Positions 32,557-42,673 of a stretch of DNA of 64,000 nucleotides are shown here, piece after piece. The stretch covers positions 186,001-250,000 of the forward strand of contig CAMRHE010000170.1 in assembly GCA_947044405.1 (NCBI GenBank), in the 5' to 3' direction. Under the pieces are notes generated by a model that saw only the letters and a program-made list of their open reading frames with translations, had not been told where the DNA came from and ran no database searches. Source of the DNA: Leptodactylus fallax. Lineage: Eukaryota > Chordata > Amphibia > Anura > Leptodactylidae. Every line of letters begins with the position of its first letter. Within the stretch, counting starts at the first letter, position 1. The position numbers and the translations under genes were made by a program.

Positions 32557-34187
32557 CAGTACAGACCAAAAGTTTGGACACACCTTCTCATTCCAAGAGT
32601 TTTCTGTATTTTCATGACTATAAAAATTGTAGATTCACACCGAAGGCATCAAAACTATGAATTAACACATGTGGAATTATATACTTAACAAAAAAGTGTG
32701 AAACAACTAAAAATAATGTCTTATATTCTAGGTTCTTCAAAGTAGCCACCTTTTGCGTTGATTACTGCTTTGCACACTCTTTGCATTCTCTTGATGAGCT
32801 TCAAGAGGTAGTCACCTGAAATGGTCTTCCAGCAGTCTTGAAGGAGTTCCCAGAGATGCTTAGCACTTGTTGGCCCTTTTGCCTTCACTCTGCGGTCCAG
32901 CTCACCCCAAACCATCTCGATTGGGTTCAGGTCTGGTGACTGTGGAGGCCAGGTCATCTGGCGTAGCACCCCATCACTCTCCTTCTTGGTCAAGTATCCC
33001 TTACACAGTCTGGAAGTGTGTTTGGGGTCACTGTCCTGTTGAAAAATAAATGATGGTCCAACTAAACGCAAACCGGATGGAATAGCATGCCGCTGCAAGA
33101 TGCTGTGGTAACCATGCTGGTTCAGTATTCCTTCAATTTTGAATAAATCCCCAACAGTGTCACCAGCAAAGCACCCCCACACCATCACACCTCCTCCTCC
33201 ATGCTTCACGGTGGGAACCAGGCATGTAGAGTCCATTCGTTCACCTTTTCTGCGTCGCACAAAGACACGCTGGTTGGAACCAAAGATCTCAAATTTGGAC
33301 TCATCAGACCAAAGCACAGATTTCCACAGGTCTAATGTCCATTTCTTGTGTTCTTTAGCCCAAACAAGTCTCTTCTGCTTGTTGCCTGTCCTTAGCAGTG
33401 GTTTCCTAGCAGCTATTTTACCATGAAGGCCTGCTGCACACAGTCTCCTCTTAACAGTTGTTGTAGAGATGTGTCTGCTGCTAGAACTCTGTGTGGCATT
33501 GACCTGGTCTCTAATCTGAGCTGCTGTTAACCTGCGATTTCTGAGGCTGGTGACTCGGATGAACTTATCCTCTGCTGCAGAGGTGACTCTTGGTCTTCCT
33601 TTCCTGGGGCGGTCCTCATGTGAGCCAGTTTCTTTGTAGCGCTTGATGGTTTTGACCACTGTACTTGGGGACACTTTCAAAGTTTTCCCAATTTTTCGGA
33701 CTGACTGACCTTCATTTCTTAAAGTAATGATGGCCACTCGTTTTTCTTTACTTAGCTGCTTTTTTCTTGCCATAATACAAATTCTAACACTCCATTCAGT
33801 AGGACTATCAGCTGTGTATCCACCTGACTTCTGAACAACACAACTAATGGTCCCAACCCCATTTATAAGGCAAGAAATCCCACTTATTAAACCTGACAGG
33901 GCACACCTGTGAAGTGAAAACCATTTCAGGTGACTACCTCTTGAAGCTAATCAAGAGAATGCAAAGAGTGTGCAAAGCAGTAATCAAAGCAAAAGGTGGC
34001 TACTTTGAAGAACCTAGAATATAAGACATATTTTCAGGTGTTTCACACTTTTTTGTTAAGTATATAATTCCACATGTGTTAATTCATAGTTTTGATGCCT
34101 TCAGTGTGAATCTACAATTTTTATAGTCATGAAAATACAGAAAACTCTTGGAATGAGAAGGTGTGTCCAAACTTTTGGTCTGTACTG
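32557..34187 (-). mobile_element. Complete Tc1/mariner transposon with intact transposase (copy B)
   Basis: 1631 bp between TA dinucleotides (32555-32556 and 34188-34189). Terminal inverted repeats start CAGTACAGACCAAAAGT and extend about 265 bp, so far that the C-terminal coding segment is repeated in inverted form at the other end. The arms are nearly identical. Coding strand is minus. A decayed relative lies at 49034-50658. Confidence 0.95.
32721..33773 (-). CDS. Tc1/mariner transposase, intact, 350 aa (DD38E type)
   Basis: Full-length frame from MARKKQLSKEKR with no stops. Residues 1-110 form the paired-like helix-turn-helix DNA-binding region (SVRKIGKTLKVSPSTVVK) with an RPRKGRPR basic box. 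The catalytic domain has LWSDESKFEIFG (first Asp), GGGGVMVWGCF, QQDSDPKHTS (second Asp) and LNPIEMVW (Glu). Counting from the first D of QQDSD, 38 residues precede the Glu, rather than the 34 of classical Tc1. DD38E Tc1 relatives are described as the Intruder group. The protein would bind the terminal repeats in the nucleus and move the element by cut-and-paste into TA. All three catalytic residues are present, so activity is plausible but untested. Confidence 0.93.
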   Translation of the reverse strand: MARKKQLSKEKRVAIITLRNEGQSVRKIGKTLKVSPSTVVKTIKRYKETGSHEDRPRKGRPRVTSAAEDKFIRVTSLRNRRLTAAQIRDQVNATQSSSSRHISTTTVKRRLCAAGLHGKIAARKPLLRTGNKQKRLVWAKEHKKWTLDLWKSVLWSDESKFEIFGSNQRVFVRRRKGERMDSTCLVPTVKHGGGGVMVWGCFAGDTVGDLFKIEGILNQHGYHSILQRHAIPSGLRLVGPSFIFQQDSDPKHTSRLCKGYLTKKESDGVLRQMTWPPQSPDLNPIEMVWGELDRRVKAKGPTSAKHLWELLQDCWKTISGDYLLKLIKRMQRVCKAVINAKGGYFEEPRI

Positions 34188-34346
34188 TATATATATATAT
34201 CTAATGCCCCCCCTTAATAGGCCTATTATAAATAGTTCTTCCCTTAAAAATAATAGCCCGTCTTATATGTTTCCCCCTTATAATAGCCGCCTATGTATAA
34301 TTTCCTCTTATAATAGCCCCCTTATATTTAATAGTTTCCTCTCTTA
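34188..34346. repeat. Degenerate 'cttataatagccc' repeat between insertions
   Basis: Continuation of the repeat at 26990-27327, preceded by a short TA microsatellite. No gene. Confidence 0.6.
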
Positions 34347-35949
34347 CAGAGGGGAAAAAAAAGTATTTAGTCAGCCACCAATTGTGCAAGTTCATCCACT
34401 TAAAAAGATGAGAGAGGCCTGTAATTGACATCATAGGTAGACCTCAACTATGAGAGACAAAATGAGAAAACATATCTAGAAAATCACATAGTCTGATTTT
34501 TTAAGAATTTATTTGCAAATTATGGTGGAAAATAAGTATTTGGTCACCTACAAACAAGCAAGATTTCTGGCTCTCACAGACCTGTAACTTCTTCTTTAAG
34601 AGGCTCCTCTGTCCTCCACTCATTACCTGTAGTAATGGCACCTGTTTGAAATTGTTATCAGTATAAAAGACACCTGTCCACAACCTCAAACAGTCACACT
34701 CCAAACTCCACTATGGTGAAGACCAAAGAGCTGTGGAAGGACACCAGAAACAAAATTGTAGACCTGCACCAGGCTGGAAAGACTGAATCTGCAATAGGCA
34801 AGCAGCTTGGTGTGAAGAAATCAACTGTGGGAGCAATAATTAGAAAATGGAAGACATACAAGACCACTGATAATTTCCCTCGATCAGGGGCTCCACACAA
34901 GATCTCACCCCGTGGGGTCAAAATGATCACAAGAACGGTGAGCAAAAATCTCAGAACCACATGGGGGGACCTAGTGAATGACCTGCAGAAAGCTGAGACT
35001 AACGTAACAAAGGTTACTGTCAGTAACACACTACGCCGCCAGGGACTCAGATCCTGCAGTGCCAGACGTGTCCCCCTGCTTAAGCCAGTACATATCTGGG
35101 CCCGTCTGAAGTTTGCTAGAGAGCATTTGGATGTTCCAGAAGAGTATTGGGAGAATGTCATATGGTCAGGTGAAACCAAAGTAGAACTGTTTGGTAGAAA
35201 CACAACTCGTCGTGTTTGGAGGAGAGTGAATGCTGAGTTGCATCCAAAGAACACCATACCTACTGTGAAGCATGGGGTGGCAACATCATGCTTGGGGGCT
35301 GTTTCTCTGCAAAGGGACCAGGACGACTGATCAGTGTACATGAAAGAATGAATGGGGCCATGCATCGTGAGATTTTGAGTGCAAACCTCCTTCCATCAGC
35401 AAGGGCATTAAAGATGAAACGTGGCGGGGTCTTTCAGCATGACAATGATCCCAAGCACACCGCCAGGGCAATGAAGGAGTGGCTTCGTAAGAAGCATTTC
35501 AAGGTCCTGGAGTGGTCTAGCCAGTCTCCAGATTTCAACCCCATAGAAAACCTTTGGAGGGAGTTGAAAGTCCGTGTTGCCCAGCGACAGCCCCAAAACA
35601 TCACTGCTCTAGAGGAGATCTGCATGGAGGAATGGGCCAACATACCAGCAACAGTGTGTGCCAACCTTGTGAAGACTTACAGAAAATGTTTGACCTCTGT
35701 CATTGCCAACAAAGGATATATAACAAAGTATTGAAATGAACTTTTGTTATTGACCAAATACTTATTTTCCACCATAATTTGCAAATTAATTCTTTAAAAA
35801 TCAGACAATGTGATTTTCTGGATTTGTTTTCTCATTTTGTCTCTCATAGTTGAGGTCTAGCTATGATGTCAATTACAGGCCTCTCTCATCTTTTTAAGTG
35901 GGAGAACTTGCACAATTGGTGGCTGACTAAATACTTTTTTTCTCCACTG
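34347..35949 (+). mobile_element. Complete-ended Tc1 transposon (copy C)
   Basis: 1603 bp between TA dinucleotides (34345-34346, 35950-35951). Inverted ends begin CAGAGGGGAAAAAAAAGTA and CAGTGGAGAAAAAAAGTA, with inner repeats including aattgcaaataaattctt-like sequence. A second family member is at 47029-48596. Confidence 0.93.
34713..35734 (+). pseudogene. Tc1 transposase, frameshifted (DD34E family), copy C
   Basis: Starts [22 protein letters not shown]-binding helices and a GRP-like box (RSGAPHKI) precede the catalytic domain. A one-base loss near 35275 shifts the frame after TVKHG; the second half (from [13 protein letters not shown]) reads [11 protein letters not shown] and FNPIENLW. First catalytic Asp is changed to Gly ([11 protein letters not shown]). 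Spacing from second Asp to Glu is 34. Both lesions make it inactive. Confidence 0.92.
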
Positions 35950-35984
35950 TATATACAGCATACTCCCCCTTATAACAATCCACT

Positions 35985-36015
<31 letters not shown>

Positions 36016-36054
36016 TATATATATTAGTTCCTCTCCTATAATAGTCTCCTTATA
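35950..36054. repeat. Interrupted-element repeat with TA microsatellite
   Basis: Short cttataacaatcc/cctataatag repeats around a (ta)n tract at about 35986-36020, separating two Tc1 elements. Confidence 0.6.
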
Positions 36055-36119
36055 CAGTTGTGCTAAAAAGTTTACATACCCCAGAAGATTTTTTTTTTTT
36101 GGCCTTTTTTCAGAGAATA

Positions 36120-37155
36120 TGAATGATAGCACAAAAACTTTTTCTCCACTCATGCCCCCTCTAACACCAATGACAGCTTGAAGTCTTTTGTGGTAGTTAT
36201 GGATGAGGCTCTTTATTTTCTCATATGGTAAAACTGCCCATTCTTCTTGGCAAAAAGTATCCAGTTCCTGTAAATTCCTGGGCTGTCTTGCATGTACTGT
36301 GCGCTTGAGATCTCCCCAGAGTGGCTCAATGATATTGAGGTCAGGAGACTGAGATGGCCACTCCAGAACCTTCACTTTCTTCTGCTGTAGCCAATGACAG
36401 GTCGACTTGGCCTTGTGTTTTGGATCGTTGTCATGTTGGAACGTCCAAGTACGTCCCATGCGCAGCTTCCTGGCTGATGAGTGCAAATTTGCCTCTAGTA
36501 TTTGCTGATAACGTGTTGCATACATCTTTCCTTCAACTTTGACCAAGTTTCCTGTGCCTTTGAAGCTCACACGTACCCACATAATCAGTGATCCACCTCC
36601 GTGCTTTACAGTAGGAATGATGTTCCTTTCATCATAGGCCTTGTTGATACTGCTCCAAATGTAACGTTTATGGTTGTGGCCAAAAAGTTCGATTTTTGTC
36701 TCATTACTCCAAATTACCTTGTTCCAGAGGTTTTGAGGCTTGTCTCTGTGCTGTTTGGCGTATTGAAGGAGAGATTCTTTGTGGCATTTGCGCAGTAATG
36801 GCTTTCTTCTGGCAACTCGACCATGCAGCCCATTTTTCAGCCTCCTTATTGTGCATCTTGAAACAGCCACACCGATAGTTTTCAGAGAGTCCTGTATTTA
36901 AGCTGATGTTATGTGTGGGTTTTTCTTTGCATCCCGTATAATTTTCCGGGCAGTTGTGGCCGAAATTTTGGTTGGTCTACCTGACCATGGTTTGGTTTTT
37001 ACAGAGCCCCTGAGTTTCCATTTGTTAATCACAGTTTGAACACTGCTTACTGGCATTATCAATTCATTGGATATCTTTTTGTATCCCTTTCCTGTTTTAT
37101 ATAGTTCAACTACCTTTTCCCGTAGATCCGTGGACAATTCTTTTGCTTTCCCCAT
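36120..37155 (-). pseudogene. Tc1 transposase, one nonsense codon (copy D)
   Basis: Starts MGKAKELSTDLREKVVELYK; a helix-turn-helix and WSGRPTKI box follow. A single in-frame TAA (36899-36901) splits it; the rest of the frame is collinear. The catalytic domain shows [12 protein letters not shown] (first Asp replaced by Asn), [11 protein letters not shown] (second Asp present) and LNIIEPLW (Glu present), spacing 34. The frame stays open past the native C-terminus, through the terminal repeat to 35869, which is fortuitous. Inactive. Confidence 0.92.
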
Positions 37156-37536
37156 GACTCACAATCCAGAAACGTCAGTGGCTGGAGGAAAGATGCAACA
37201 GTCTGTCTGGATCCCAGAAACTCACTCAGTTTTTATGCACACACACTGATTACAAGCAAACAGATCACAGGTGAGGATGTTACCTTTAGTAGCCATTCAA
37301 ACCCCTTAGTGTCAACTTCTGGGCATGTCATCAGGCCAAAATCACCAGTGTATGTGAAATTTTGAAAAGGGTCATTTTGATGTTTTTGGTTGTCATTATG
37401 ATTTAAAAAGATAAAACACAGAAGTTTGACAATAAATGGCTTCAAACAACCGCTAACCATGAATGGAGAAAAAGTTTTTGTGTTATCATTCATATTCTCT
37501 GAAAAAAGGACAAAAAAAAACAAAAAATCTGCAGGG

Positions 37537-37915
37537 TGTGGTAAAGTGTACGGCAAAGTCCTGGACGGGGTGTATATCTCGTGTGGTTTCCTCAGCCAGG
37601 TGAGATAAAGGAAATCCAGGATTTAGCTTGCTTTAGCAGACCATAGTCTGTTAGCGTTTTTTTCATTATAATATATGGGCTGGTTTTTTCTGGACTGGAG
37701 GGCAGGATTGGTAGTGGGTACTCTCCAGTCCACACCCCAGTCCACTTCGGGATTTGCCTCCCCTAATCCCAGGTGAGGTTTCCTGTGGGTTATTGATTGA
37801 GGAAGGAAGCCTAACAGAAAAGGGAGCTCTGGTATACTGCAAAGGAGTGAGAGACTTGGAGGTGCGTGTTTACCCTGGACCTCTGTGCTCACTACTTTAC
37901 GTTTACCTGCATGAG
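37537..37915 (+). repeat. 5' LTR of Gmr1-type element (3'-truncated)
   Basis: 379 bp, collinear with 42026-42404 of the full LTR and then abruptly joined to Gag coding sequence. One deletion removed the LTR end, primer site and Gag start. Confidence 0.88.
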
Positions 37916-38492
37916 CCCACCTGAGACTACTAATGTGAAAAGGGCTGTACAGCGGGCCATACAAAAGATGACACCTGATGATGACGTAGAGGTCTACCTC
38001 ACCGTGTTTGAGAGAGTGGCGGAGAGAGAGAGGCTGCCAGTTACAGAATGGGCAGAGGTGGTTGCGCCCTTTCTGTCAGGAGAACCGCAAAAGGCCTACT
38101 ATGACCTCAGGGAGCAGGATTTCCGGGACTATGCTAAGTTAAAAATGGAGATCCTTGCTCGCCTTGGTGTTATGCCAGCTGTTCGTGCCAGGAGAGTGCA
38201 TAATTGGAGCTACACCCTGGACAAACCTGCCCGGTCTCAGATGCATGACCTGATTCACCTGGTGAGAAAGTGGCTGGAACCAGAGTCCTCTACACCAGCT
38301 CAAATTGTGGAGAAGGTGGTGGTCGACCATTTCTTCAGGACACTCCCGCAGAGCTACAATGGTGAGTTGGATATGGAGACCCCAAGACCGTGGAACAGCT
38401 CGTTAACCTGGTGGAAAGATACCTGGCAACCGAGGATTACCTCCATGACACCCCTGCAGCACCAACACCTCCCAGGATGGCCAGACCCGTGA
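37914..38492 (+). pseudogene. Gag with SCAN-like domain (5' truncated, frameshifted)
   Basis: Sequence begins inside Gag (KMTPDDDVEVYLTVFERVAERE ... LSGEPQKAYYDL). The SCAN-like capsid part reads WSYTLDKPARSQMHDLIHLVRKWLEPESST... followed by VVVDHFFRTLP, matching the L-x2-L-x2-WL-P-E pattern of SCAN domains, which derive from Gmr1-type Gag. A frameshift near 38370 puts the last part (VEQLVNLVERYLATEDY) in another frame; the original frame ends at 38492. Capsid function is lost in this copy. Confidence 0.82.
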
Positions 38493-38522
38493 CATCTGTG
38501 GGTAAGAAAGTTCCAGCTGGAG

Positions 38523-39365
38523 GTGGGTGGACAAAAAGCAAGAGGTAGCAGGGCTCTGGAGCATGGCAGAGGGCAAAAGATTGAACCTGAACTCCAGAGG
38601 CCCTCTGGTCTTAAAAAGGACCCTCTTCCAAGGAGGCCCAGGACTCCCCAGTGCTGGAGGTGCCATGAGTGGGGACATATAGCTGTCTATTGCCCCCTTA
38701 CCTCAGAACCCATGGAGTGTGACGCTAGTCAGCGACAGTCACTGTTTGCAGAGTCTGTGTGTGCAGCCCTTCCAGGGTCAGGGACTGAGCCCCATGTTTG
38801 CCTGATAAAGGTAAATAACCGCTCTGTGAAGGCCCTTCTGGACTCAGGTAGCCTGGTGACTTTAGTTCGGGCCAGCCTTGTGGCTAGGGTCTATGTGCCA
38901 GGCAAACAAGTGAAAGTACTGTGCATTCATGGGGATATTATTGCTTACCCTGTAGCCTCGGTCTGTTTGGAAACCCCATCTGGAGCTGTGACCTACGAAG
39001 TTGGGGTTGTAAAAAGACTAATGTATGAAGTTATACAAGGCCGTGATTTCCCGTTATTTTGGGAGTTGTGGAAAACGGGTAACACTTCTGCTGCCAGTGA
39101 AGAAACTCCAGCAGAATATATACCTTCCCCTGTAAATAATGGTACAGATAAGGGGCAAAGTGGAAATGTGAGTATACCTGAAGTGCAGGATGACGATTAC
39201 TTTCCCTTGCAGGTGTTAGCCGGGGAAGAAGAAGAAACTTCCCCATCGGGTCAACAAGTGTTAGACTTAGAGGTGACCCAAAGTAACATTGTGACCGAGC
39301 AAGTGAGAGATCTTACTCTAACTACTGTTCGGGCCAATGTCACCGTAATAAATGGTGTACCATAG
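38523..39365 (+). CDS. Nucleocapsid zinc knuckle and protease, 280 aa
   Basis: CWRCHEWGHIAVYC near residue 43 is a complete C-x2-C-x4-H-x4-C knuckle. The retropepsin follows: VNNRSVKALLDSGSLVTLV with D-S-G, and VIQGRDFPLFWEL as the late strand. An acidic spacer runs to a stop at 39363-39365 that separates it from integrase. In Gmr1-type elements protease would cleave the polyprotein; here it would be expressed only as a fragment, if at all. Confidence 0.82.
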   Translation: MGGQKARGSRALEHGRGQKIEPELQRPSGLKKDPLPRRPRTPQCWRCHEWGHIAVYCPLTSEPMECDASQRQSLFAESVCAALPGSGTEPHVCLIKVNNRSVKALLDSGSLVTLVRASLVARVYVPGKQVKVLCIHGDIIAYPVASVCLETPSGAVTYEVGVVKRLMYEVIQGRDFPLFWELWKTGNTSAASEETPAEYIPSPVNNGTDKGQSGNVSIPEVQDDDYFPLQVLAGEEEETSPSGQQVLDLEVTQSNIVTEQVRDLTLTTVRANVTVINGVP

Positions 39366-39401
39366 GAACCTGAGGCTGATAAAAAATTTCCACACTTTGC
39401 C

Positions 39402-39767
39402 ATGAATGGGGATCTTGTGTACCAGGTCACCAAGATAAACAATGAAGTTGTGGAGCAACTTCTGGTGCCAAAATCGTACCTCCATAGGGTGCTTGACATG
39501 GCTCATAGCCATGTGCTTGGGGGTCATTTGGGGACCAGAAAAACCCAAGAGAGAGTCCTTCCGAGGTTCTTTTGGCCTTGGGTATATGAAGAAGTGAAAA
39601 GGTATTGTGAGTCATGTCCCACATGCCAGATAAATGCCCCAACGTCACACTTCCATAGCCCTTGGTGCCCCTTCCCATCATCGAGGTACCATTTGAGAGG
39701 ATTGCAATGGACCTGGTGGGGCCCATTGTCAAATCTGCTAGGGGACACCAGTACATTCTCGTTGTGA
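39402..39767 (+). pseudogene. Integrase N-terminal zinc region
   Basis: Contains HSHVLGGHLG and CESCPTC, the H-H-C-C zinc-binding module of integrases. The frame shifts near 39665, where the catalytic core continues in the next frame. Confidence 0.82.
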
Positions 39768-41209
39768 TGGACTATGCCACTCGGTACCCAGAGTCAGTAC
39801 CCTTAAGGAGCATGGCTTCTAAAAATATTGCCCGAGAGTTATCTTACATGTTCTCTCGCACTGGGCTCCCTAAAGAAATCCTTACAGACCAGGGTACGCC
39901 CTTTATGTCAAAGGTCATGAAGGAGCTGAGCAAATTATTTAAACTCAGGCACATTCATACATCAGTGTACCACCCACAAACGGATGGGTTAGTGGAGAGG
40001 TTTAACAAAACCCTAAAATATATGCTAAAAAAGGTTGTAGAAAGGGATGGTCGGAACTGGGACTGTCTGTTACCCTACCTCATGTTCTCCATAAGAGAGG
40101 TACCCCAGGCGTTTACAGGGTTTTCACCCTTTGAGCTAGTTTATAGCCGACATCCAAGGGGTTTTTTGGACATCGCCAAGGAAACCTGGGAGACCGAGGC
40201 AACCCCTTATAAAAGTGTTGTTGAACACGTCGCCCAGATGCAGGATAGAATAGCGACAGTGATGCCAATTCTCAAGGAACATATGCAAAGAGCTCAGGAG
40301 GCCCAAAGCAGAATTTACAATAGATCTGCTAGGCTGAGGGTCTTTAATCCTGGGGACAGGGTCCTGGTTCTAGTACCTACTGTCGAAAGTAAATTTCTGG
40401 CAAAGTGGCAGGGTCCCTATGAGATTGTAGAAAGAATAAGTGAGGTGAACTACAAGGTGCATCAACCAGGCAGGAGAAAACTCTTCCAGGTCTACCACAT
40501 AAACCTGATCAAGCCGTGGAAAGATCGGGAGTCGTTAGTAGCCACCCAGGCTGTGGCTAAAGAGGTGGTACAGCCAGTTCCCCCAGTAAGGATAGGTGAG
40601 GCACTGTCAGGGCACCAGAAGCAGGAGGCAAGAGAATTTCTACAGGGAAACAGGCGCAAGTTTTCTAACATACCAGGCCGTACTCACTTGATAAAACACC
40701 ATATTAAGACTGAGCCTAACCATAGAGTGAACCTGAAGCCGTACCGCATACCAGAAGCTCGCAGGCAGGCGGTATCCTCTGAGGTCAAACATATGCTTGA
40801 GCTAGGTGTTATTGAGGAATCTGTCAGTGAGTGGTCAAGTCCCATTATACTAATCCCAAAGCCTAATGGGACATGGAGGTTCTGTAATGACTTCAGAAAG
40901 TTAAATGAAGTATCAAAGTTTGATGCATACCCCATGCCCCGAGTAGATGAACTAATTGAGAGGCTTGGGAGGGCAAGGTATATTACAACACTTGACCTTT
41001 CAAAAGGTTATTGGCAGATTCCACTATCTGATGAGGCTAAAGAAAAGACTGCATTCTCCACACCAGAAGGCCTGTTCCAGTATGTAGTGATGCCATTCGG
41101 GTTACATGGGGCCCCTGCTACATTTCAGAGACTGATGGATCTGATCTTGAGACAACATCGTAATTATGCTGCTACTTACCTGGACGATGTGGTCATTTTT
41201 TTCCTCTGA
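39662..41209 (+). CDS. Integrase core fused to reverse transcriptase, 515 aa open frame
   Basis: Integrase D,D,E: AMDLVGPIV, LTDQGTPFMS, HPQTDGLVERFN; a GPY-like C-terminal segment (LAKWQGPYEIVERI, VYHINLIKPW) ends near residue 285. Without a stop the frame passes directly into reverse transcriptase: VIEESVSEWSSPIILIPK, WRFCNDFRKLNE, TTLDLSKGYWQIPL, MPFGLHGAPATFQRLMD and YLDDVVIF (Y-L-D-D). This single frame proves the order integrase then RT. A frameshift after YLDDVVIF ends it at 41209; the remainder of RT and RNase H follow in other frames. Confidence 0.92.
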   Translation: MVPLPIIEVPFERIAMDLVGPIVKSARGHQYILVVMDYATRYPESVPLRSMASKNIARELSYMFSRTGLPKEILTDQGTPFMSKVMKELSKLFKLRHIHTSVYHPQTDGLVERFNKTLKYMLKKVVERDGRNWDCLLPYLMFSIREVPQAFTGFSPFELVYSRHPRGFLDIAKETWETEATPYKSVVEHVAQMQDRIATVMPILKEHMQRAQEAQSRIYNRSARLRVFNPGDRVLVLVPTVESKFLAKWQGPYEIVERISEVNYKVHQPGRRKLFQVYHINLIKPWKDRESLVATQAVAKEVVQPVPPVRIGEALSGHQKQEAREFLQGNRRKFSNIPGRTHLIKHHIKTEPNHRVNLKPYRIPEARRQAVSSEVKHMLELGVIEESVSEWSSPIILIPKPNGTWRFCNDFRKLNEVSKFDAYPMPRVDELIERLGRARYITTLDLSKGYWQIPLSDEAKEKTAFSTPEGLFQYVVMPFGLHGAPATFQRLMDLILRQHRNYAATYLDDVVIFFL

Positions 41210-42000
41210 ATGGAGAAGTCATCTCTGTAAGGTACAGGCAGTATTGGACTCCATCAGTGATGTGGGCCTAACTATCAACCCTGAGAAGTGTGCAGTGGGT
41301 CTAGAGGAAGCAAAATATCTGGGGTACATCATTGGTAAAGGCTTAGTTAGATCAATAAGATTGAGGCGATACAGAACTGGCCTAGACCATTAACAAAAAA
41401 AAAGGTCAAAGCCTTCCTTGGCATAACCGGGTATTACCGTCGGTTTGTGCCCAATTTTGCCTCAATTGCGTCACCATTGACAGACTTGACAAAGGGCAGT
41501 AAGTCAGTGATGGTGGAGTGGACTCCAGACGCAGAAAAGGCTTTTCAGAGCCTAAAGTCTGCCCTGTGTGAACAACCAGTGCTCGTGTCCCCGGATTTCA
41601 AAAAACAGTTTCTGGTCCAGACAGATACGTCTGATACAGGCTTAGGAGCGGTTCTGTCACAGGTGGTAAATGGGGAAGAACACCCAGTGATGTACCTGAG
41701 CAGGAAACTGACCCCAGCAGAGAGAAATTATGCCATAGTAGAAAGAGAGTGCCTGGCTATCAAGTGGGCGTTGGAGTCCTTGAAGTATTATCTGCTCGGT
41801 AGACAGTTTGTGTTAGTGACAGACCGTGCTCCTCTGGCCTGGATGAAACAGAATAAGGAGAGAAATGCAAGAGTGACCAGATGGTTCCTCTCCTTACAAA
41901 ATTTCAGTTTTAAGGTGGAGCATAGACCTGGTAAATTACAAGGGAATGCAGATGCGTTGTCCAGGGTATACTGTCTGTTCAGTAAAAGTGCCCAGACCTC
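41166..42000 (+). pseudogene. RT thumb/connection and RNase H
   Basis: Two frames: 41166-41393 (GLTINPEKCAVGLEEAKYLGYI) and 41447 onward (FASIASPLTDLTKG, FLVQTDTSDTGLGAVLSQ, REYCLAIKW-type ECLAIKWALE, VTDRAPLAWM, HRPGKLQGNADALSR). RNase H keeps its D-T-S, E and D positions. An A-run at 41395-41402 marks one frameshift. The frame continues into the 3' LTR to 42097 by chance. Confidence 0.85.
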
Positions 42001-42008
42001 TGGTCTGG

Positions 42009-42025
42009 AGAAGAGGGGGGGGATA
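42009..42025 (+). promoter_or_regulatory. Polypurine tract of Gmr1-type element
   Basis: GAGAAGAGGGGGGGGATA directly abuts the 3' LTR start TGTGG at 42026. Confidence 0.8.
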
Positions 42026-42576
42026 TGTGGTAAAGTGTACGGCAAAGTACTGGACGGGGTGTATATCTCGCCTGGTTTCCTCAGCCAGGTGAGATAAAGG
42101 AAATCCAGGATTTAGCTTGCTTTAGCAGACCATAGTCTGCTAGCGGTTTTTTCATTATAATATATGGGCTGGTTTTTTCTGGACTGGAGGGCAGGATTGG
42201 TAGTGGGTACTCTCCAGTCCACACCCTAGTCCACTTCGGGATTTGCCTCCCCTAATCCCAGGTGAGGTTTCCTGTGGGTTATTGATTGAGGAAGGAAGCC
42301 TAACAGAAAAGGGAGCTCTGGTATACTGCAAAGGAGTGAGAGACCTGGAGGTGAGCGTTTACCCTGGACCTCTGTGCTCACTACTTTACGTTTACCTGCA
42401 TGAGGACAGTGAGGTACGCTGATGTTAGCTAGCGCCGGACAGGCCTAGACGTTTATTTGTTTGGACACCTTTGTTTTGTGCTGGAACTGCCACAATAAAG
42501 CTCTATCACAGTTTTAAGTAACCTGCTGTGTGTGAACTTGGTCATTACCGCCCCAACGTGCATGCTGATCCCTACA
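42026..42576 (+). repeat. 3' LTR of Gmr1-type element (551 bp)
   Basis: TGTGG...CCTACA. Contains aataaa at about 42494, a poly(A) signal on the element's sense strand. Confidence 0.88.
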
Positions 42577-42605
42577 AGGGGTATGTAAAATTTTTAGCAC
42601 AACTG

Positions 42606-42673
42606 TATATAATAATTACTCTCCTATAATAGCCTCCTTATATATAATAGTTCCTCCCTTATACACAATAGTC

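Larger units (their letters stand above)
37537..42576 (+). mobile_element. Gmr1-type Ty3/gypsy retrotransposon (integrase upstream of RT)
   Basis: LTR start TGTGGTAAAGTG at 37537 and 42026; the 3' LTR ends CCTACA at 42576. Flanking tetramers are aggg at 37533-37536 and 42577-42580. Interior order is Gag (SCAN-like), zinc knuckle, protease, integrase, reverse transcriptase, RNase H. Integrase before RT is the Ty1/copia-like order known for the Gmr1 branch of Ty3/gypsy. The 5' LTR lacks its last 172 bp together with the primer site and Gag N-terminus. Several frameshifts; inactive. Confidence 0.92.
36055..42605 (-). mobile_element. Tc1 transposon (copy D) split by a Gmr1-type element
   Basis: Left end CAGTTGTGCTAAAAAGT at 36055 and the complementary end at 42605 are flanked by TA (36053-36054, 42606-42607). 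The Tc1 portion is 36055-37536 plus 42581-42605 (about 1.5 kb); between them lies the retrotransposon 37537-42576. Coding strand is minus. Confidence 0.92.

Noticed and set aside
33139..33426. Plus-strand frames over Tc1 transposases
   Set aside because: Antisense to the transposase genes; the same shadow frames recur in every copy.
35869..36120. Tyr/Ile-rich C-terminal extension (IYIYIYIY) of Tc1 copy D transposase
   Set aside because: Read-through of terminal repeat and a TA microsatellite past the native C-terminus.
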